A stretch of 64,000 nucleotides of DNA from Chitinophagaceae bacterium (GTDB lineage: Bacteria > Bacteroidota > Bacteroidia > Chitinophagales > Chitinophagaceae): positions 549,434 through 613,433 of the forward strand of contig JAHBTK010000001.1 in NCBI GenBank assembly GCA_019638625.1. The letters are read 5' to 3'. The position numbers and the translations under genes were made by a program. This document shows positions 1 to 9,068 of the stretch, piece after piece (positions within the stretch are counted from its first letter, which is position 1; every line of letters starts with the position of its first letter). The notes under the pieces are model-generated. The model searched no databases and was not told the DNA's origin. It saw only the letters and a program-made list of their open reading frames with translations.

Positions 1-369
1 GATGCTTTGCTGCAAATAAAGAGACTTTCTTTTGTGGTAGGGATCGTCATTTTATTACTGAGTTTTATTATAGCCCGTGTACCCGGGAATTTACTCGATA
101 TCATTATGAAGGTTGTAAATCTTTTTGTTGCCCCGCTGTTTGTATTGTTCTTTATGGCGCTGTTTGTTCCGTTCGCTACGGAAAAAGGTACTTTTCTGGG
201 CGGACTTATGGCGGTGGGAGTGGCAATAGCCATCGCTTTTTGGGGAATATGTGGCATTACGGTACTTTGGATCATGCCTGCGGCGCTGGCAGTGGGTATT
301 ACAGGCGCAGTTATGTTGAGTTATATGGAATTACTTATAAAAAGAAAACAATCAAAATATCGCCAATGA
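1..369 (+). CDS. Sodium:solute symporter (SSS) family, C-terminal fragment
   Basis: Partial gene; it is open to the left edge, so the start is outside the window. About 122 residues are visible, with three to four hydrophobic segments, ending at a TGA that overlaps the next start (ATGA). The fragment closely matches the last 120 residues of the complete symporter at 1623-3134; both carry the stretch VVNLFVAPLFVLFFMALFVP, which shows they are paralogues. SSS proteins are inner-membrane sodium-coupled importers of sugars, acids or similar solutes; the substrate cannot be read from this part. Confidence 0.85.
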   Translation, partial: DALLQIKRLSFVVGIVILLLSFIIARVPGNLLDIIMKVVNLFVAPLFVLFFMALFVPFATEKGTFLGGLMAVGVAIAIAFWGICGITVLWIMPAALAVGITGAVMLSYMELLIKRKQSKYRQ

Positions 370-1478
370 AAATTATCAGCAGGGGCATCATCCCCACGCC
401 TGGTCATAGTCAGTTCAATAGCAATACATTCCCCTATATACAAAAGCTCCCTTCCGGCAGGTGGCTGGCGGCATTTAAGGCTTCGGAAAAAAAAGGAGAT
501 TGTGATTTTATGCACGCTGTTATTTGCTGGTCGGACGATGAAGGAGCTTCGTGGAGTACACCTTTTGAGCCGGTAAAACTACCGGATATAAACGGAGTAC
601 CGGGGCAAAGCAGAACAGCGTATTTCCTGCCATTGGGTGGTTCCAGGCTCCTGATGGTCCTGAATTGGGTAGATTGCTCGGATACTTTACTGCCCTATTA
701 TGATCCTGCTGAGGAAACGTTAAAAGATACCCGGATCTTTTATTGTTTCTCGGATGATGAGGGGGCTTCATGGTCTGTACCACAATTAATGACAATAGAG
801 GACATTAATGATCCTGTACCCCTCACCGGCTCGCCATTGATGCTTAAAGACGAAACAATTGTTTGTCAATTCGAGATCAACAAATCCGTAGGTGATCCCG
901 GTAAATGGATACATCGCTCTGCGATGGTTTTTTCTTACGATGGCGGCAATACCTGGAAAGATCCTGTGATGGTTACGGAAGAGAAGAATATGTATTATTG
1001 GGATCAGCGGCCGCAGGTGCTGGCAGATGGTACATCAATCATCGATTTTTTCTGGACACTGGATGGAGTAACCAATCAGTACAAAAATATTCATGCAAGA
1101 TTGAGCGAAGACGGAGGAAGGACCTGGGGAGATATTTGGGATACCGGAGTGTATGGGCAACCCGGACAACCAGTTGTTTTAGAAGACGGGCGGTTAATGA
1201 CAGTTGATATTGACCGTTCAGTAAAGCCTGTAGTTACCGTAAGGGTAAGTGAAGATAGCAGAAGTAATTTTGAAGCTTCACTGATTGTGTACGAAGCTGA
1301 TGTAGCGAGGCAGGATAGCAAAGACGTTAGTATGAATGATGCCTGGGCCGAGATGGTAAAGTTTTCAGTTGGACAGCCGGGACTTCTATATCTTGGCGAT
1401 AACAAGGTATTGGCTTATTACTATGCAGGAGATGATCCTGATAACACAAATATTGAATTTGTGAAAATTGCAGTATGA
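366..1478 (+). CDS. Sialidase-like (BNR/Asp-box) beta-propeller protein
   Basis: About 370 residues. Asp-box repeats of the form S-x-D-x-G-x-T/S-W recur at least four times (SDDEGASWS twice, YDGGNTW, EDGGRTW), the mark of the six-bladed sialidase fold. The ATG at 366 overlaps the upstream stop as ATGA, so translational coupling is likely; an upstream in-frame start at 240 would run through the symporter gene and was not used. No signal peptide is visible, so the protein is probably cytoplasmic, unlike secreted sialidases. Its place between two symporters suggests it acts on an imported glycoside or sugar acid. True sialidase activity is not shown. Confidence 0.8.
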   Translation: MKIISRGIIPTPGHSQFNSNTFPYIQKLPSGRWLAAFKASEKKGDCDFMHAVICWSDDEGASWSTPFEPVKLPDINGVPGQSRTAYFLPLGGSRLLMVLNWVDCSDTLLPYYDPAEETLKDTRIFYCFSDDEGASWSVPQLMTIEDINDPVPLTGSPLMLKDETIVCQFEINKSVGDPGKWIHRSAMVFSYDGGNTWKDPVMVTEEKNMYYWDQRPQVLADGTSIIDFFWTLDGVTNQYKNIHARLSEDGGRTWGDIWDTGVYGQPGQPVVLEDGRLMTVDIDRSVKPVVTVRVSEDSRSNFEASLIVYEADVARQDSKDVSMNDAWAEMVKFSVGQPGLLYLGDNKVLAYYYAGDDPDNTNIEFVKIAV

Positions 1479-1545
1479 CCACTTCCTTTAAAAAATAGTA
1501 TCAGATATTGGAACGAAAATAACAGGTGCATAGGTGATAGCTTAG

Positions 1546-1553
1546 TAAATTTG
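1546..1553 (+). promoter_or_regulatory. Candidate -7 box (TAAATTTG) ahead of second symporter
   Basis: TAAATTTG fits the Bacteroidota -7 consensus TAnnTTTG and lies about 70 nt before the symporter start in the 144-nt gap after the sialidase-like gene. No good -33 TTTG is visible about 20 nt upstream, so this is tentative. Confidence 0.3.
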
Positions 1554-1622
1554 GAAACGGAGTTGTGTTTTTTGCAATCCGGGATTCCCAAAAACTGATT
1601 CTATTTCTTTTTTTCGACAAAT

Positions 1623-3134
1623 ATGCCTACACTTTTACAAGCAAATACTTCGGTGGGGCTGGAGCTGTTAGACTGGCTGGTGATTTTAATATACGGAATA
1701 GGGATGTTGTGGATCGGCTGGTATTATTCCAAAAGAAACAAAACCAAAGAAGACTACCTGCTGGGAGGAAGAAAAATGAATCCGGCTGCGGTGGGGATTT
1801 CCCTGTTTGCCACTTTGTTGAGCACGCTCAGCTATCTTACCTATCCGGGGGAAATGATCCTGAACGGGCCTATGATATTTGCAGGCGTGCTGGCCTTTCC
1901 GCTGGTGTACTGGATAGTAGGCTGGTGGCTGATTCCACAGATCATGAAAACGGGGGTTACCAGCGCCTATGAGATACTGGAACAGAGGCTGGGGTTAAGT
2001 GTGCGGATGTTGGCTACCACTATGTTTTTGTTATTACGTTTGTTGTGGATGGCAACCATTATTTATGTCACGGTAGATGTCGCCTTGTTCTCGGTAGTAA
2101 AGTTCGATAAAGCCTGGGTGCCTGTAATCGGTATCCTGCTTACTGTTATCACTATTGTGTATACTTCTATGGGAGGCATGAAGGCGGTGGTGGTCACAGA
2201 TGTGGTGCAGTCGGCTATATTCATGGGTGGAGCATTGCTCAGCGTGATCATAGTATGCTACCAACTGAAATCAGTAGGCGCTATTTTTCCCGCGTCCTGG
2301 CCGGAACACTGGGGGGAGATCAAACTGGGTTTCGACCCGCAGCAAAGAACCACCCTGGGCAATGCCATGCTGGTATTGCTGGTGTGGTATGTATGTACCA
2401 ATGGTTCTGACCAGATGGCGGTGCAACGGTATCTGTCTACTTCCAACATTAAAACCGCCCGGAAATCATTCCGGATATCGTTGTACGCCAACGTAATTGC
2501 TTTCCTGATACTGGCGCTGGTAGGGTTGTCTATGCTGGCTTATTTTACCCATAGCAGTGCATTGCTGATGCCGGGAAAATCTTTGAACGGGCAGGCAGAC
2601 ACTCTGTTTCCCCGGTTCATCCTGATCGGGTTGCCTGCCGGGTTGTCCGGGTTGGTAATAGCCGGTCTGCTTGCCGCTGCCATGTCAAGTATGTCTTCCG
2701 GGCTGAACAGTGTATCTTCCGTAATATCCGAAGACTTTATTAAGCGTTTCCGGAGGGATAAAACAAAAGATTTTGATTCTTTGGCGCAGATCAGGAGGTT
2801 GTCTTATATCACCGGCGCTGCCGTGATGGTATTGAGCCTGCTGGTGGGACAGGTACCGGGCAATCTGCTGGATGTTATTATGAAAGTGGTCAACCTGTTT
2901 GTGGCGCCTCTTTTTGTATTGTTTTTTATGGCGTTGTTTGTACCTTTTGCTACTAACCGGGGAACCTTTTGGGGGGGCATTGTTTCAGTGGCTGTTGCCA
3001 TTGCCGTTGCATTCTGGGGGGTGTTCGGGATCACGGTGTTGTGGATCATGCCAACTTCATTGGTGGTGGGGATCGTAAGCGCTGTGGTATTGAGTTATGT
3101 TGATACAAAATTATTCAGGAAGAATTTAAAGTAA
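1623..3134 (+). CDS. Sodium:solute symporter (SSS) family transporter
   Basis: Complete 503-residue inner-membrane transporter with about 13 hydrophobic segments, the usual SSS length. The N-terminal part carries the family pattern of a polar SKRNKTKEDYLLGGR loop followed by GISLFATLLSTLSYL; the GLLAAAMSSMSSGLNS stretch near residue 350 is the SSS signature helix. It would import a sugar, uronate or similar acid with sodium. It is a close paralogue of the truncated symporter at the left edge and sits five bases before the aldolase gene, so it is probably in the same operon. Substrate unknown. Confidence 0.9.
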   Translation: MPTLLQANTSVGLELLDWLVILIYGIGMLWIGWYYSKRNKTKEDYLLGGRKMNPAAVGISLFATLLSTLSYLTYPGEMILNGPMIFAGVLAFPLVYWIVGWWLIPQIMKTGVTSAYEILEQRLGLSVRMLATTMFLLLRLLWMATIIYVTVDVALFSVVKFDKAWVPVIGILLTVITIVYTSMGGMKAVVVTDVVQSAIFMGGALLSVIIVCYQLKSVGAIFPASWPEHWGEIKLGFDPQQRTTLGNAMLVLLVWYVCTNGSDQMAVQRYLSTSNIKTARKSFRISLYANVIAFLILALVGLSMLAYFTHSSALLMPGKSLNGQADTLFPRFILIGLPAGLSGLVIAGLLAAAMSSMSSGLNSVSSVISEDFIKRFRRDKTKDFDSLAQIRRLSYITGAAVMVLSLLVGQVPGNLLDVIMKVVNLFVAPLFVLFFMALFVPFATNRGTFWGGIVSVAVAIAVAFWGVFGITVLWIMPTSLVVGIVSAVVLSYVDTKLFRKNLK

Positions 3135-3139
3135 TAAAT

Positions 3140-3946
3140 ATGCAGATGCGTAAAAGCAAAGTACTAAAAAAACTTCGTGCAGGCGAAAACGTGAGTTGTA
3201 TTAAAATTAACCTGGCTGATCCACGTGTATGCGAAATGGCGGCCCTGGCGGGTTTTGACTGTGTATGGGTGGACCAGGAGCATATCAGCCAGAACTGGTC
3301 GGCACTCGAGGCTGCTGTCTGGGCAACAAAGGCGCATGATGCCGATATACTGGTGAGGGTTCCGAGAGGGGCGTATAACAATTATATTAAGCCGCTGGAA
3401 CTAGACGCGACGGGCATCATGGTGCCCCATATACTGAGCCTTGCAGATGCAAAGGAAATTGTATATCATACAAGATTTTATCCGGTGGGAAGAAGGGCGA
3501 TAGACGGGGGAAACGCAGATGGGGGTTATACGGGAGTAGACTTCAACCAGTACCTAAAGCAAGCCAACGAGCAGCGGTTTGTAGTATTGCAGATTGAAGA
3601 CCCCGAACCGCTGGAGGAACTGGAAGCTATTGCCGCGTTACCCGGGTATGATATGCTGTTTTTTGGCCCCGGTGATTTCAGCCAGGGGATAGGGGCGCCC
3701 GGAGTATGGGATCATCCTCTTATAGAAGAAACAAGAAAAAGAGTTGCCGAATTGGCGAAAAAATATGGCAGGTTTGCCGGAACAGTAGGCGGACCAGGTA
3801 ATCTGAAAGAACTGAACGAAATGGGATACCAGTTGGTGAGCATGGGCGCGGATGTGATAGGACTCAAAAATTACTATGCCGAGTTGATGAGATCCTTTAA
3901 TACCAATCCGGAAACCCATAACAATTCATACCTGGAAAAGCAGTAG
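3140..3946 (+). CDS. HpcH/HpaI family aldolase (2-keto-3-deoxy acid aldolase type)
   Basis: 268 residues, normal for class II pyruvate-dependent aldolases that split 2-keto-3-deoxy acids into pyruvate and an aldehyde. Expected active-site residues are visible: His48 (VDQEH), Arg73 (VRVPRG), metal ligands Glu153 (QIED) and Asp179 (GPGDF). The family includes HpaI, GarL and RhmA. Only one base separates its stop from the aldo/keto reductase start, so they form one operon. By context it probably cleaves the keto-deoxy acid formed from the imported sugar acid. The exact substrate is inferred only as a class. A second ATG six bases downstream is an alternative start. Confidence 0.85.
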   Translation: MQMRKSKVLKKLRAGENVSCIKINLADPRVCEMAALAGFDCVWVDQEHISQNWSALEAAVWATKAHDADILVRVPRGAYNNYIKPLELDATGIMVPHILSLADAKEIVYHTRFYPVGRRAIDGGNADGGYTGVDFNQYLKQANEQRFVVLQIEDPEPLEELEAIAALPGYDMLFFGPGDFSQGIGAPGVWDHPLIEETRKRVAELAKKYGRFAGTVGGPGNLKELNEMGYQLVSMGADVIGLKNYYAELMRSFNTNPETHNNSYLEKQ

Positions 3947-3947
3947 T

Positions 3948-4901
3948 ATGCAAAAGAGACCATTGGGTAATACGGGGATATTGGTTTCGGAAATTGCCTT
4001 CGGCGGCGTGGAAATAGGGTTGCCTTATGGTATCGGGGTGAATGACGAGACAGATATGTTGCCGGAAAAAGATGCTATAAGGCTGTTGCGTGCTGCAGTA
4101 GAAAAAGGATTTAATTTTTTTGATACGGCACGGATGTATGGTGTAAGTGAAGAACGGATGGGAAAAGCATTTAAGTATATCCGCCAGAATGTGGTGCTGG
4201 CATCCAAATGCCGGCATTTCAGAAAAGCAGATGGCAGTCTGCCTGTTGATGCGGTTATCCGGGAAATGATCCGGCAGTCCATACGGGAAAGTCTCGAAGC
4301 GTTACAGACGGATTATCTTGATCTGTATATGCTGCACCAGGCGGATTTGGAAATACTGGACAGGGCTGTAATTGCAGACGAGATGTTGAAGTTGAAGGAA
4401 ACAGGCGTTGTAAGAGCGATTGGCGTTTCCACCTATAAAACGGAAGAAACAAAAAAGGCAATAGTGTCTGATGTGTGGAATGTAGTGCAGTTGCCTTTTA
4501 ACCTGCTGGATCAGCAACAGGGGAGTTTGTTTGATCTGGCCGCAGGGTGGGGAGTAGGCATCGTAGTGAGATCGGTTTTATTGAAGGGTTTACTAAGTGA
4601 TCGTGGTACGGGATTACACGAAGCACTGCAACCCGTTGAGCAGCATATCAGGAGATATAAGAAGTTGTTGGAAAATAATGAGTCGCTCCCGAAAACAGCG
4701 CTTAAGTTTGCCTTGTCATTTCCGCAGGTGTCGTCTGTATTGGTCGGCATAGACAGGGAGGATTATTTGCTGGAGTCGTTGAATGCGGCCGACGGCGCTT
4801 ATTTCAATGCAGGGAAGCTGCAGTTGGCGAAGATGCTCGCATATCCTGATCCGGAGTTTCTGAACCTGCCGTATTGGGATAAAATGGGGTGGCTGAAGTA
4901 A
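3948..4901 (+). CDS. Aldo/keto reductase
   Basis: 317 residues with the AKR (alpha/beta)8 pattern. The catalytic tetrad is present: Asp59 (NFFDTARMYG), Tyr64, Lys87 (LASKCRH) and His130 (DLYMLHQ). The C-terminal NADPH-binding part (SSVLVGIDR near residue 260) is also recognisable. AKRs reduce aldehydes or ketones, or oxidise aldoses to lactones, with NAD(P)H. It starts one base after the aldolase stop, so it is co-translated with the catabolic cluster, where a sugar dehydrogenase role would fit; that role is inferred from context. Confidence 0.85.
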   Translation: MQKRPLGNTGILVSEIAFGGVEIGLPYGIGVNDETDMLPEKDAIRLLRAAVEKGFNFFDTARMYGVSEERMGKAFKYIRQNVVLASKCRHFRKADGSLPVDAVIREMIRQSIRESLEALQTDYLDLYMLHQADLEILDRAVIADEMLKLKETGVVRAIGVSTYKTEETKKAIVSDVWNVVQLPFNLLDQQQGSLFDLAAGWGVGIVVRSVLLKGLLSDRGTGLHEALQPVEQHIRRYKKLLENNESLPKTALKFALSFPQVSSVLVGIDREDYLLESLNAADGAYFNAGKLQLAKMLAYPDPEFLNLPYWDKMGWLK

Positions 4902-5052
4902 TGTGAAAATGTGGAGATGTGAAAAAAACATTCCAACGGGCAGGTGACAATTTTAAAATGTGCGACAAGGTAAAACTCAAAACTATAAATTTCAAACAGG
5001 AAACGATAAATACTAAACAACAAATCACTTTGTGCATCTCCCTGCCTCTGTG

Positions 5053-5072
5053 CCTGCCTGCCGGTAGGCAGG
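5053..5072. repeat. Short inverted repeat in intergenic gap
   Basis: CCTGCCT and AGGCAGG form a 7-bp stem around a GCCGGT loop, inside the 190-bp gap before the MocA-type gene. No T-run follows, so it is not a clear terminator. It looks like a small dispersed palindrome. Confidence 0.45.
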
Positions 5073-5092
5073 GTTCAAATCTCAAATTTTAA

Positions 5093-6013
5093 ATGTTAAG
5101 AGTTGGTATCACAGGTATGAGCGCGGGAAACGCGCATCCTTATTCATGGTCTTCTATTATTAACGGCCAATATGATGGTAAGGAAATTGCAGGACTTGGT
5201 TATCCGGGAGTAACAGCTTACCTGGATGCTAATAAAGATACGCTGGGCTTACCGGATGCGGTGGTGACACATGTGTGGACACAGGACGAAGATATTTCAA
5301 AAAGTATAGCCGCTTCTTCGGGTATAGAACATATCGTGAAGAATGCGGAAGATATGATAGGTAAAGTAGATGCGGTTATACTGGCCCGCGATGATGCAGC
5401 ATATCACCGGGAAATGGCGGAGCCGTTCATCGAAGCCGGTATACCAATATTCATCGACAAACCTTTGGCAGTCACACAGGACGACCTGGATTGGTTTTCA
5501 GAACAGGAAGCCAAAGGTAAATTCATCATGTCCTGCTCCTCTACGCGATATGCCAATGAATGCCGGGTGATAAAACAGGACCTTACATCCCTCGGTAAAC
5601 TGGAACTGGTGACAGCGGTGGGGAAAAAAGACTGGCTGAAATATGGAGTGCATATGGTTGAAGCGATGTTTGCAACGATCGGTGACCCGAAGGTGGCTAC
5701 TGTTCAGCACATAGGCGAAAAAGGAAAGGACGTCGTACATATTACTTTTGAAAATGGCCTGCCGGCCACCATTCACCTGTTTATGGATATTTCAGGTACT
5801 TTTCAATTGAGTTTCTTTGGACAGCAGTCCTGGAAATTGGCTGACATTAAAAATTCCTATTCCATGTTTCGGGATAACATTATTGAATTTATCAGAAGCG
5901 TACAGGAAGGAAAATCCAGACTGGATTTTGCCAAAACAAAAAACATTATCCATGTGGTAATAGCCGCGGAAACCAGCCGGCTTTCCGGTGGAAAAAAGAT
6001 CACTATCCAATAA
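5093..6013 (+). CDS. Gfo/Idh/MocA family oxidoreductase
   Basis: 306 residues. The N-terminal Rossmann region begins VGITGMSAGNAH, and the family motif that normally reads EKP appears as FIDKPLAV near residue 125, where the Lys-Pro contacts the cofactor and substrate. The C-terminal part is shorter than in typical 340-400-residue members. These enzymes are NAD(P)-dependent sugar or cyclitol dehydrogenases. It lies 190 bp after the aldo/keto reductase and 11 bp before the SDR gene, so it is probably part of the catabolic cluster. Substrate unknown. Confidence 0.8.
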   Translation: MLRVGITGMSAGNAHPYSWSSIINGQYDGKEIAGLGYPGVTAYLDANKDTLGLPDAVVTHVWTQDEDISKSIAASSGIEHIVKNAEDMIGKVDAVILARDDAAYHREMAEPFIEAGIPIFIDKPLAVTQDDLDWFSEQEAKGKFIMSCSSTRYANECRVIKQDLTSLGKLELVTAVGKKDWLKYGVHMVEAMFATIGDPKVATVQHIGEKGKDVVHITFENGLPATIHLFMDISGTFQLSFFGQQSWKLADIKNSYSMFRDNIIEFIRSVQEGKSRLDFAKTKNIIHVVIAAETSRLSGGKKITIQ

Positions 6014-6024
6014 AATATTATCGT

Positions 6025-6804
6025 ATGAATGTAATGGAATTGTTTAATCTGAAAGGAAAGATCGTTTTGGTAAGTGGCGGCGCCGGTATGTATGGACGTT
6101 CTATAACCGAGGGACTGGGAGAAGCCGGGGCTACCATTATCATAGCCTCACGAAATACAGAGTCGGTTGAAAAAGCAGTAGCGGACTTCAGGGTTAAGGG
6201 ACTTAACGTACACGGAATATCCGTAGACCAGGCAGTGCCCGCTTCCGTAAATAAACTTAAAAAGAACATCGCGGATAATTTTGGCAAATTAGATGTGTTT
6301 ATCAACAACGCGGTCAGCCGTCCGATGAAAGGTTATAACGCGCCAATAGAACAGTTTGATGAGTCGATGCGGGTGAATGCTACGGGTGCGATGGATATAT
6401 TAAGGGAGATGACAGATCTGATCATTCAATCCGGCGGCGGCAGCGTTATCAATATCAGTTCGATGATGGGGATGTATGCACCCATGTATTCCAACTATGA
6501 AGGTGTTCCCGGAATGGGTGATATAGCGCCGGACTATTGTTTTCACAATGCCGGACTGATCATGCTCACCCGATTTATGGCGAAAACACATGCCGGTAAA
6601 AATATCCGTTTTAATTGTATCAGCCCCGGTGGATTGTTCAACAATCAGCCTGAGCGATTCGTTGAAAATTATTGCAAAAAAGTGCCGCTCGGCAGGATGG
6701 CGAACAATGACGATATCAAAGGGCTGATAGTGCTGCTGGCTTCTGATGCCGGGGCCTATATTAACGGGGAAAATATATTGATCGATGGCGGTTTGTATGC
6801 GTAG
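6025..6804 (+). CDS. SDR family oxidoreductase with altered active site
   Basis: 259 residues with the classical short-chain dehydrogenase order: a glycine-rich cofactor loop (SGGAGMYG, replacing TGxxxGxG), NNA (residues about 93-95), an NISS serine motif and a C-terminal GENILIDGG. The catalytic YxxxK motif reads YCFHN: the tyrosine is kept but the lysine is asparagine (codon AAT near 6550). This would usually cripple or change catalysis. It follows the MocA-type gene by 11 bp and ends the first block of the catabolic cluster. It may be a specialised sugar dehydrogenase or a mutated one. Confidence 0.8.
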   Translation: MNVMELFNLKGKIVLVSGGAGMYGRSITEGLGEAGATIIIASRNTESVEKAVADFRVKGLNVHGISVDQAVPASVNKLKKNIADNFGKLDVFINNAVSRPMKGYNAPIEQFDESMRVNATGAMDILREMTDLIIQSGGGSVINISSMMGMYAPMYSNYEGVPGMGDIAPDYCFHNAGLIMLTRFMAKTHAGKNIRFNCISPGGLFNNQPERFVENYCKKVPLGRMANNDDIKGLIVLLASDAGAYINGENILIDGGLYA

Positions 6805-6863
6805 ATAAAAGGGAACTGACCAAAAAGGTTGTTGAACGTCATTGGCAGTATCTCATTAGTGGT

Positions 6864-6884
6864 CTCAATCATTGAGGCGTGACA
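6864..6884. repeat. 21-bp dispersed repeat, copy 1
   Basis: A 21-bp sequence starting CTCAATCATTGAGG and ending CGTGACA occurs here and again at 12154-12174 with no mismatch. Its first part is a near-palindrome (CTCAAT / ATTGAG). It lies in the gap between the SDR gene and the acetoacetyl-CoA synthetase gene. The surrounding 250 bp shows no convincing gene. Confidence 0.6.
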
Positions 6885-7053
6885 GAAGAGCTGATCTTGC
6901 ATACATATAAATATGGCACACGAAGATCGCAAAAGATCACAAAAAAAGAAGCGGTTCTAAAAAGAGAACTGTTTGTGCCCATTCGTGCATTGGTGGCATT
7001 TTTTATTCCAGGCTATTGTGTTTATTTTTATTTTTGGTGGAAACTGTATTGCT

Positions 7054-9009
7054 ATGACATCGAAATTAGTTTGGTTGCCCGATAAGCAGGCAACGGAGTC
7101 ATCGGATCTGCATAAGTATATGCAATACGTCAATAAAACATATCACCGGAACATTACAACATATGACGAACTATGGCAATGGAGCGTGGAGCAATATGAA
7201 ACCTTCTGGACTTCCTTATTTCATTTTTTTGACCTGACATTCGAAGGGGAATTGTCTCCTGTAACGAACGGGGATACTATGCCGGATATTGAATGGTTCC
7301 CTGGGGCCAGGCTCAATTTTTCCGAGAACCTGGTAAGACATGCCCGCGGGGATGAAATTGCCATAACAGAACTGAATGAGGCGGGAGATATAAGATATTT
7401 TACCTGGAACGATGTATTGGAAACAGCCGCAAAGATTCAGGCATTTTTGTTATTGCATGGGCTGAAGCCCGGTGACCGGGTTTGCGGACTGTTGACCAAT
7501 ACGTTTGAAACGTCAGCGGCCCTGCTGGCAGTAACAGCAGGCGGATTTATCTGGAGCTGCTGCTCTCCTGATTTTGGAGTGGAAAGTGTGTTGGACCGGT
7601 TTCAGCAGATAGCGCCAAAGGTATTTCTTATGAATGAAGCATATACCTATGGAGGTAAGCGCTTTGATCTTGCTGAAAAGAACAGGATGATCATCGGGGC
7701 ATTGCCCTCGTTGGTGGCGGGACTGAACCTCAGGGGCGGATCCGTGACCGGTGTAAATATCCCGGTGGCAGATATGAATGGACTGGATGCTGTACAGCAG
7801 TCGCTGTCTTTTACCAGGCTCGGGTTCTCTGCCCCTTTATGGATATTGTATTCTTCCGGAACGACCGGCAAGCCCAAGGCTATCACCCACTCTCATGGCG
7901 GCATATTATTGGAAATGCAGAAATACCATGCTTTTCATAATGACCTTCGTGAAGGCGAGCTTTTTTTCTGGTATTCAACAACCGGGTGGATGATGTGGAA
8001 TTTTTTGCAGGGCGCCTGGCTGCAGAAAGCCCGTATCTTGCTCTATGAAGGTAACCCCGCCTATCCCGAAGTGGACAGGCTGTGGCAGATGGCTTCCCGG
8101 TTAAAAGTTTCTTATTTCGGTACGAGCGCTCCATATATCCTTGCCAATATGAAAGCAGGTAAGCGGCCTGCAGACCAATATGATCTTGAGCCCCTGCGGG
8201 GTATTGGCGCTACGGGATCGCCGTTACCGCCGGAAGCATTTGATTATATATTCGAGGCCGTAAAACCCGGTATATGGCTGGCATCCATGAGCGGGGGCAC
8301 CGATGTTTGTACTGCATTTGTGGGCGGCTGTGTGCTGGCGCCGGTGTACCAGGGTGAAATCCAGCGCCGCACACTGGGTTGCGCATTGTACTGCTTTGAT
8401 GAAAGCGGCAACAGCCTGCACGACAAAGAAGGTGAAATGGTCATCACCCGCCCTATGCCCTCCATGCCTGTCTTTTTCTGGAATGATCCGGGGAAGACAA
8501 GGTACAGGGAAAGCTATTTTGAAATGTATCCCGGCATATGGCGCCATGGCGATTGGATCAGGCTTACAGTGCACAACGGTATAGTTATTTACGGGCGGTC
8601 GGATGCTACACTGAACAGGCAGGGTATTCGCATAGGTACAAGTGAGATTTACCGGAGCGTGGACCGGATTGGGGAGATCAGGGACAGCCTTATTGTCAAC
8701 CTTGAATCACCGGACGGTACACACTATATGCCTTTGTTCGTGGTGCTGAAAGAAGGGGCTGTATTGGATGAAGCGCTGACCGGCCGGATAAAACAGCAAC
8801 TGAGAACCGATTGCTCACCAAGACATATACCGGATGCCATTATAGAAGCGCCTGATATTCCCTATACACTGAGTGGAAAGAAAATGGAAGCCCCTGTCAA
8901 AAAAATACTGCTGAAAAAAGATATTGATATGACCGGCACCAGGGATACGATGCGGAACCCGGATTCGCTTGATTTTTTTGTGGCGTTCAGGCATTCCGCC
9001 GGTAGTTAA
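7054..9009 (+). CDS. Acetoacetate--CoA ligase (acetoacetyl-CoA synthetase)
   Basis: About 651 residues from ATG 7054, the family's usual length; longer in-frame starts (from 6973) add a hydrophobic stretch foreign to the family. ANL-superfamily motifs are present: the phosphate loop YSSGTTGKPKAITHSHGG near residue 267, a TGSPLPPEAF/SGGTDV core region, HGDW near 508 and the C-terminal lysine in SGKKMEAPVKKIL. It activates acetoacetate to acetoacetyl-CoA with ATP. The 3-hydroxybutyrate dehydrogenase just downstream supplies acetoacetate, so the pair can channel 3-hydroxybutyrate to central metabolism. Confidence 0.88.
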   Translation: MTSKLVWLPDKQATESSDLHKYMQYVNKTYHRNITTYDELWQWSVEQYETFWTSLFHFFDLTFEGELSPVTNGDTMPDIEWFPGARLNFSENLVRHARGDEIAITELNEAGDIRYFTWNDVLETAAKIQAFLLLHGLKPGDRVCGLLTNTFETSAALLAVTAGGFIWSCCSPDFGVESVLDRFQQIAPKVFLMNEAYTYGGKRFDLAEKNRMIIGALPSLVAGLNLRGGSVTGVNIPVADMNGLDAVQQSLSFTRLGFSAPLWILYSSGTTGKPKAITHSHGGILLEMQKYHAFHNDLREGELFFWYSTTGWMMWNFLQGAWLQKARILLYEGNPAYPEVDRLWQMASRLKVSYFGTSAPYILANMKAGKRPADQYDLEPLRGIGATGSPLPPEAFDYIFEAVKPGIWLASMSGGTDVCTAFVGGCVLAPVYQGEIQRRTLGCALYCFDESGNSLHDKEGEMVITRPMPSMPVFFWNDPGKTRYRESYFEMYPGIWRHGDWIRLTVHNGIVIYGRSDATLNRQGIRIGTSEIYRSVDRIGEIRDSLIVNLESPDGTHYMPLFVVLKEGAVLDEALTGRIKQQLRTDCSPRHIPDAIIEAPDIPYTLSGKKMEAPVKKILLKKDIDMTGTRDTMRNPDSLDFFVAFRHSAGS

Positions 9010-9068
9010 TGTTTTACAGCTTACTTGCAGATCCCCGGCAGGAACGAAAGCATATTTAACGTTATGAT

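Noticed and set aside
240..365. Longer N-terminus for the sialidase-like protein
   Set aside because: It overlaps the symporter coding region in another frame; ATG 366 gives ATGA coupling and a normal domain start.
6973..7053. 27-residue N-terminal extension of acetoacetate-CoA ligase
   Set aside because: The extension is hydrophobic and atypical; the family starts at ATG 7054.
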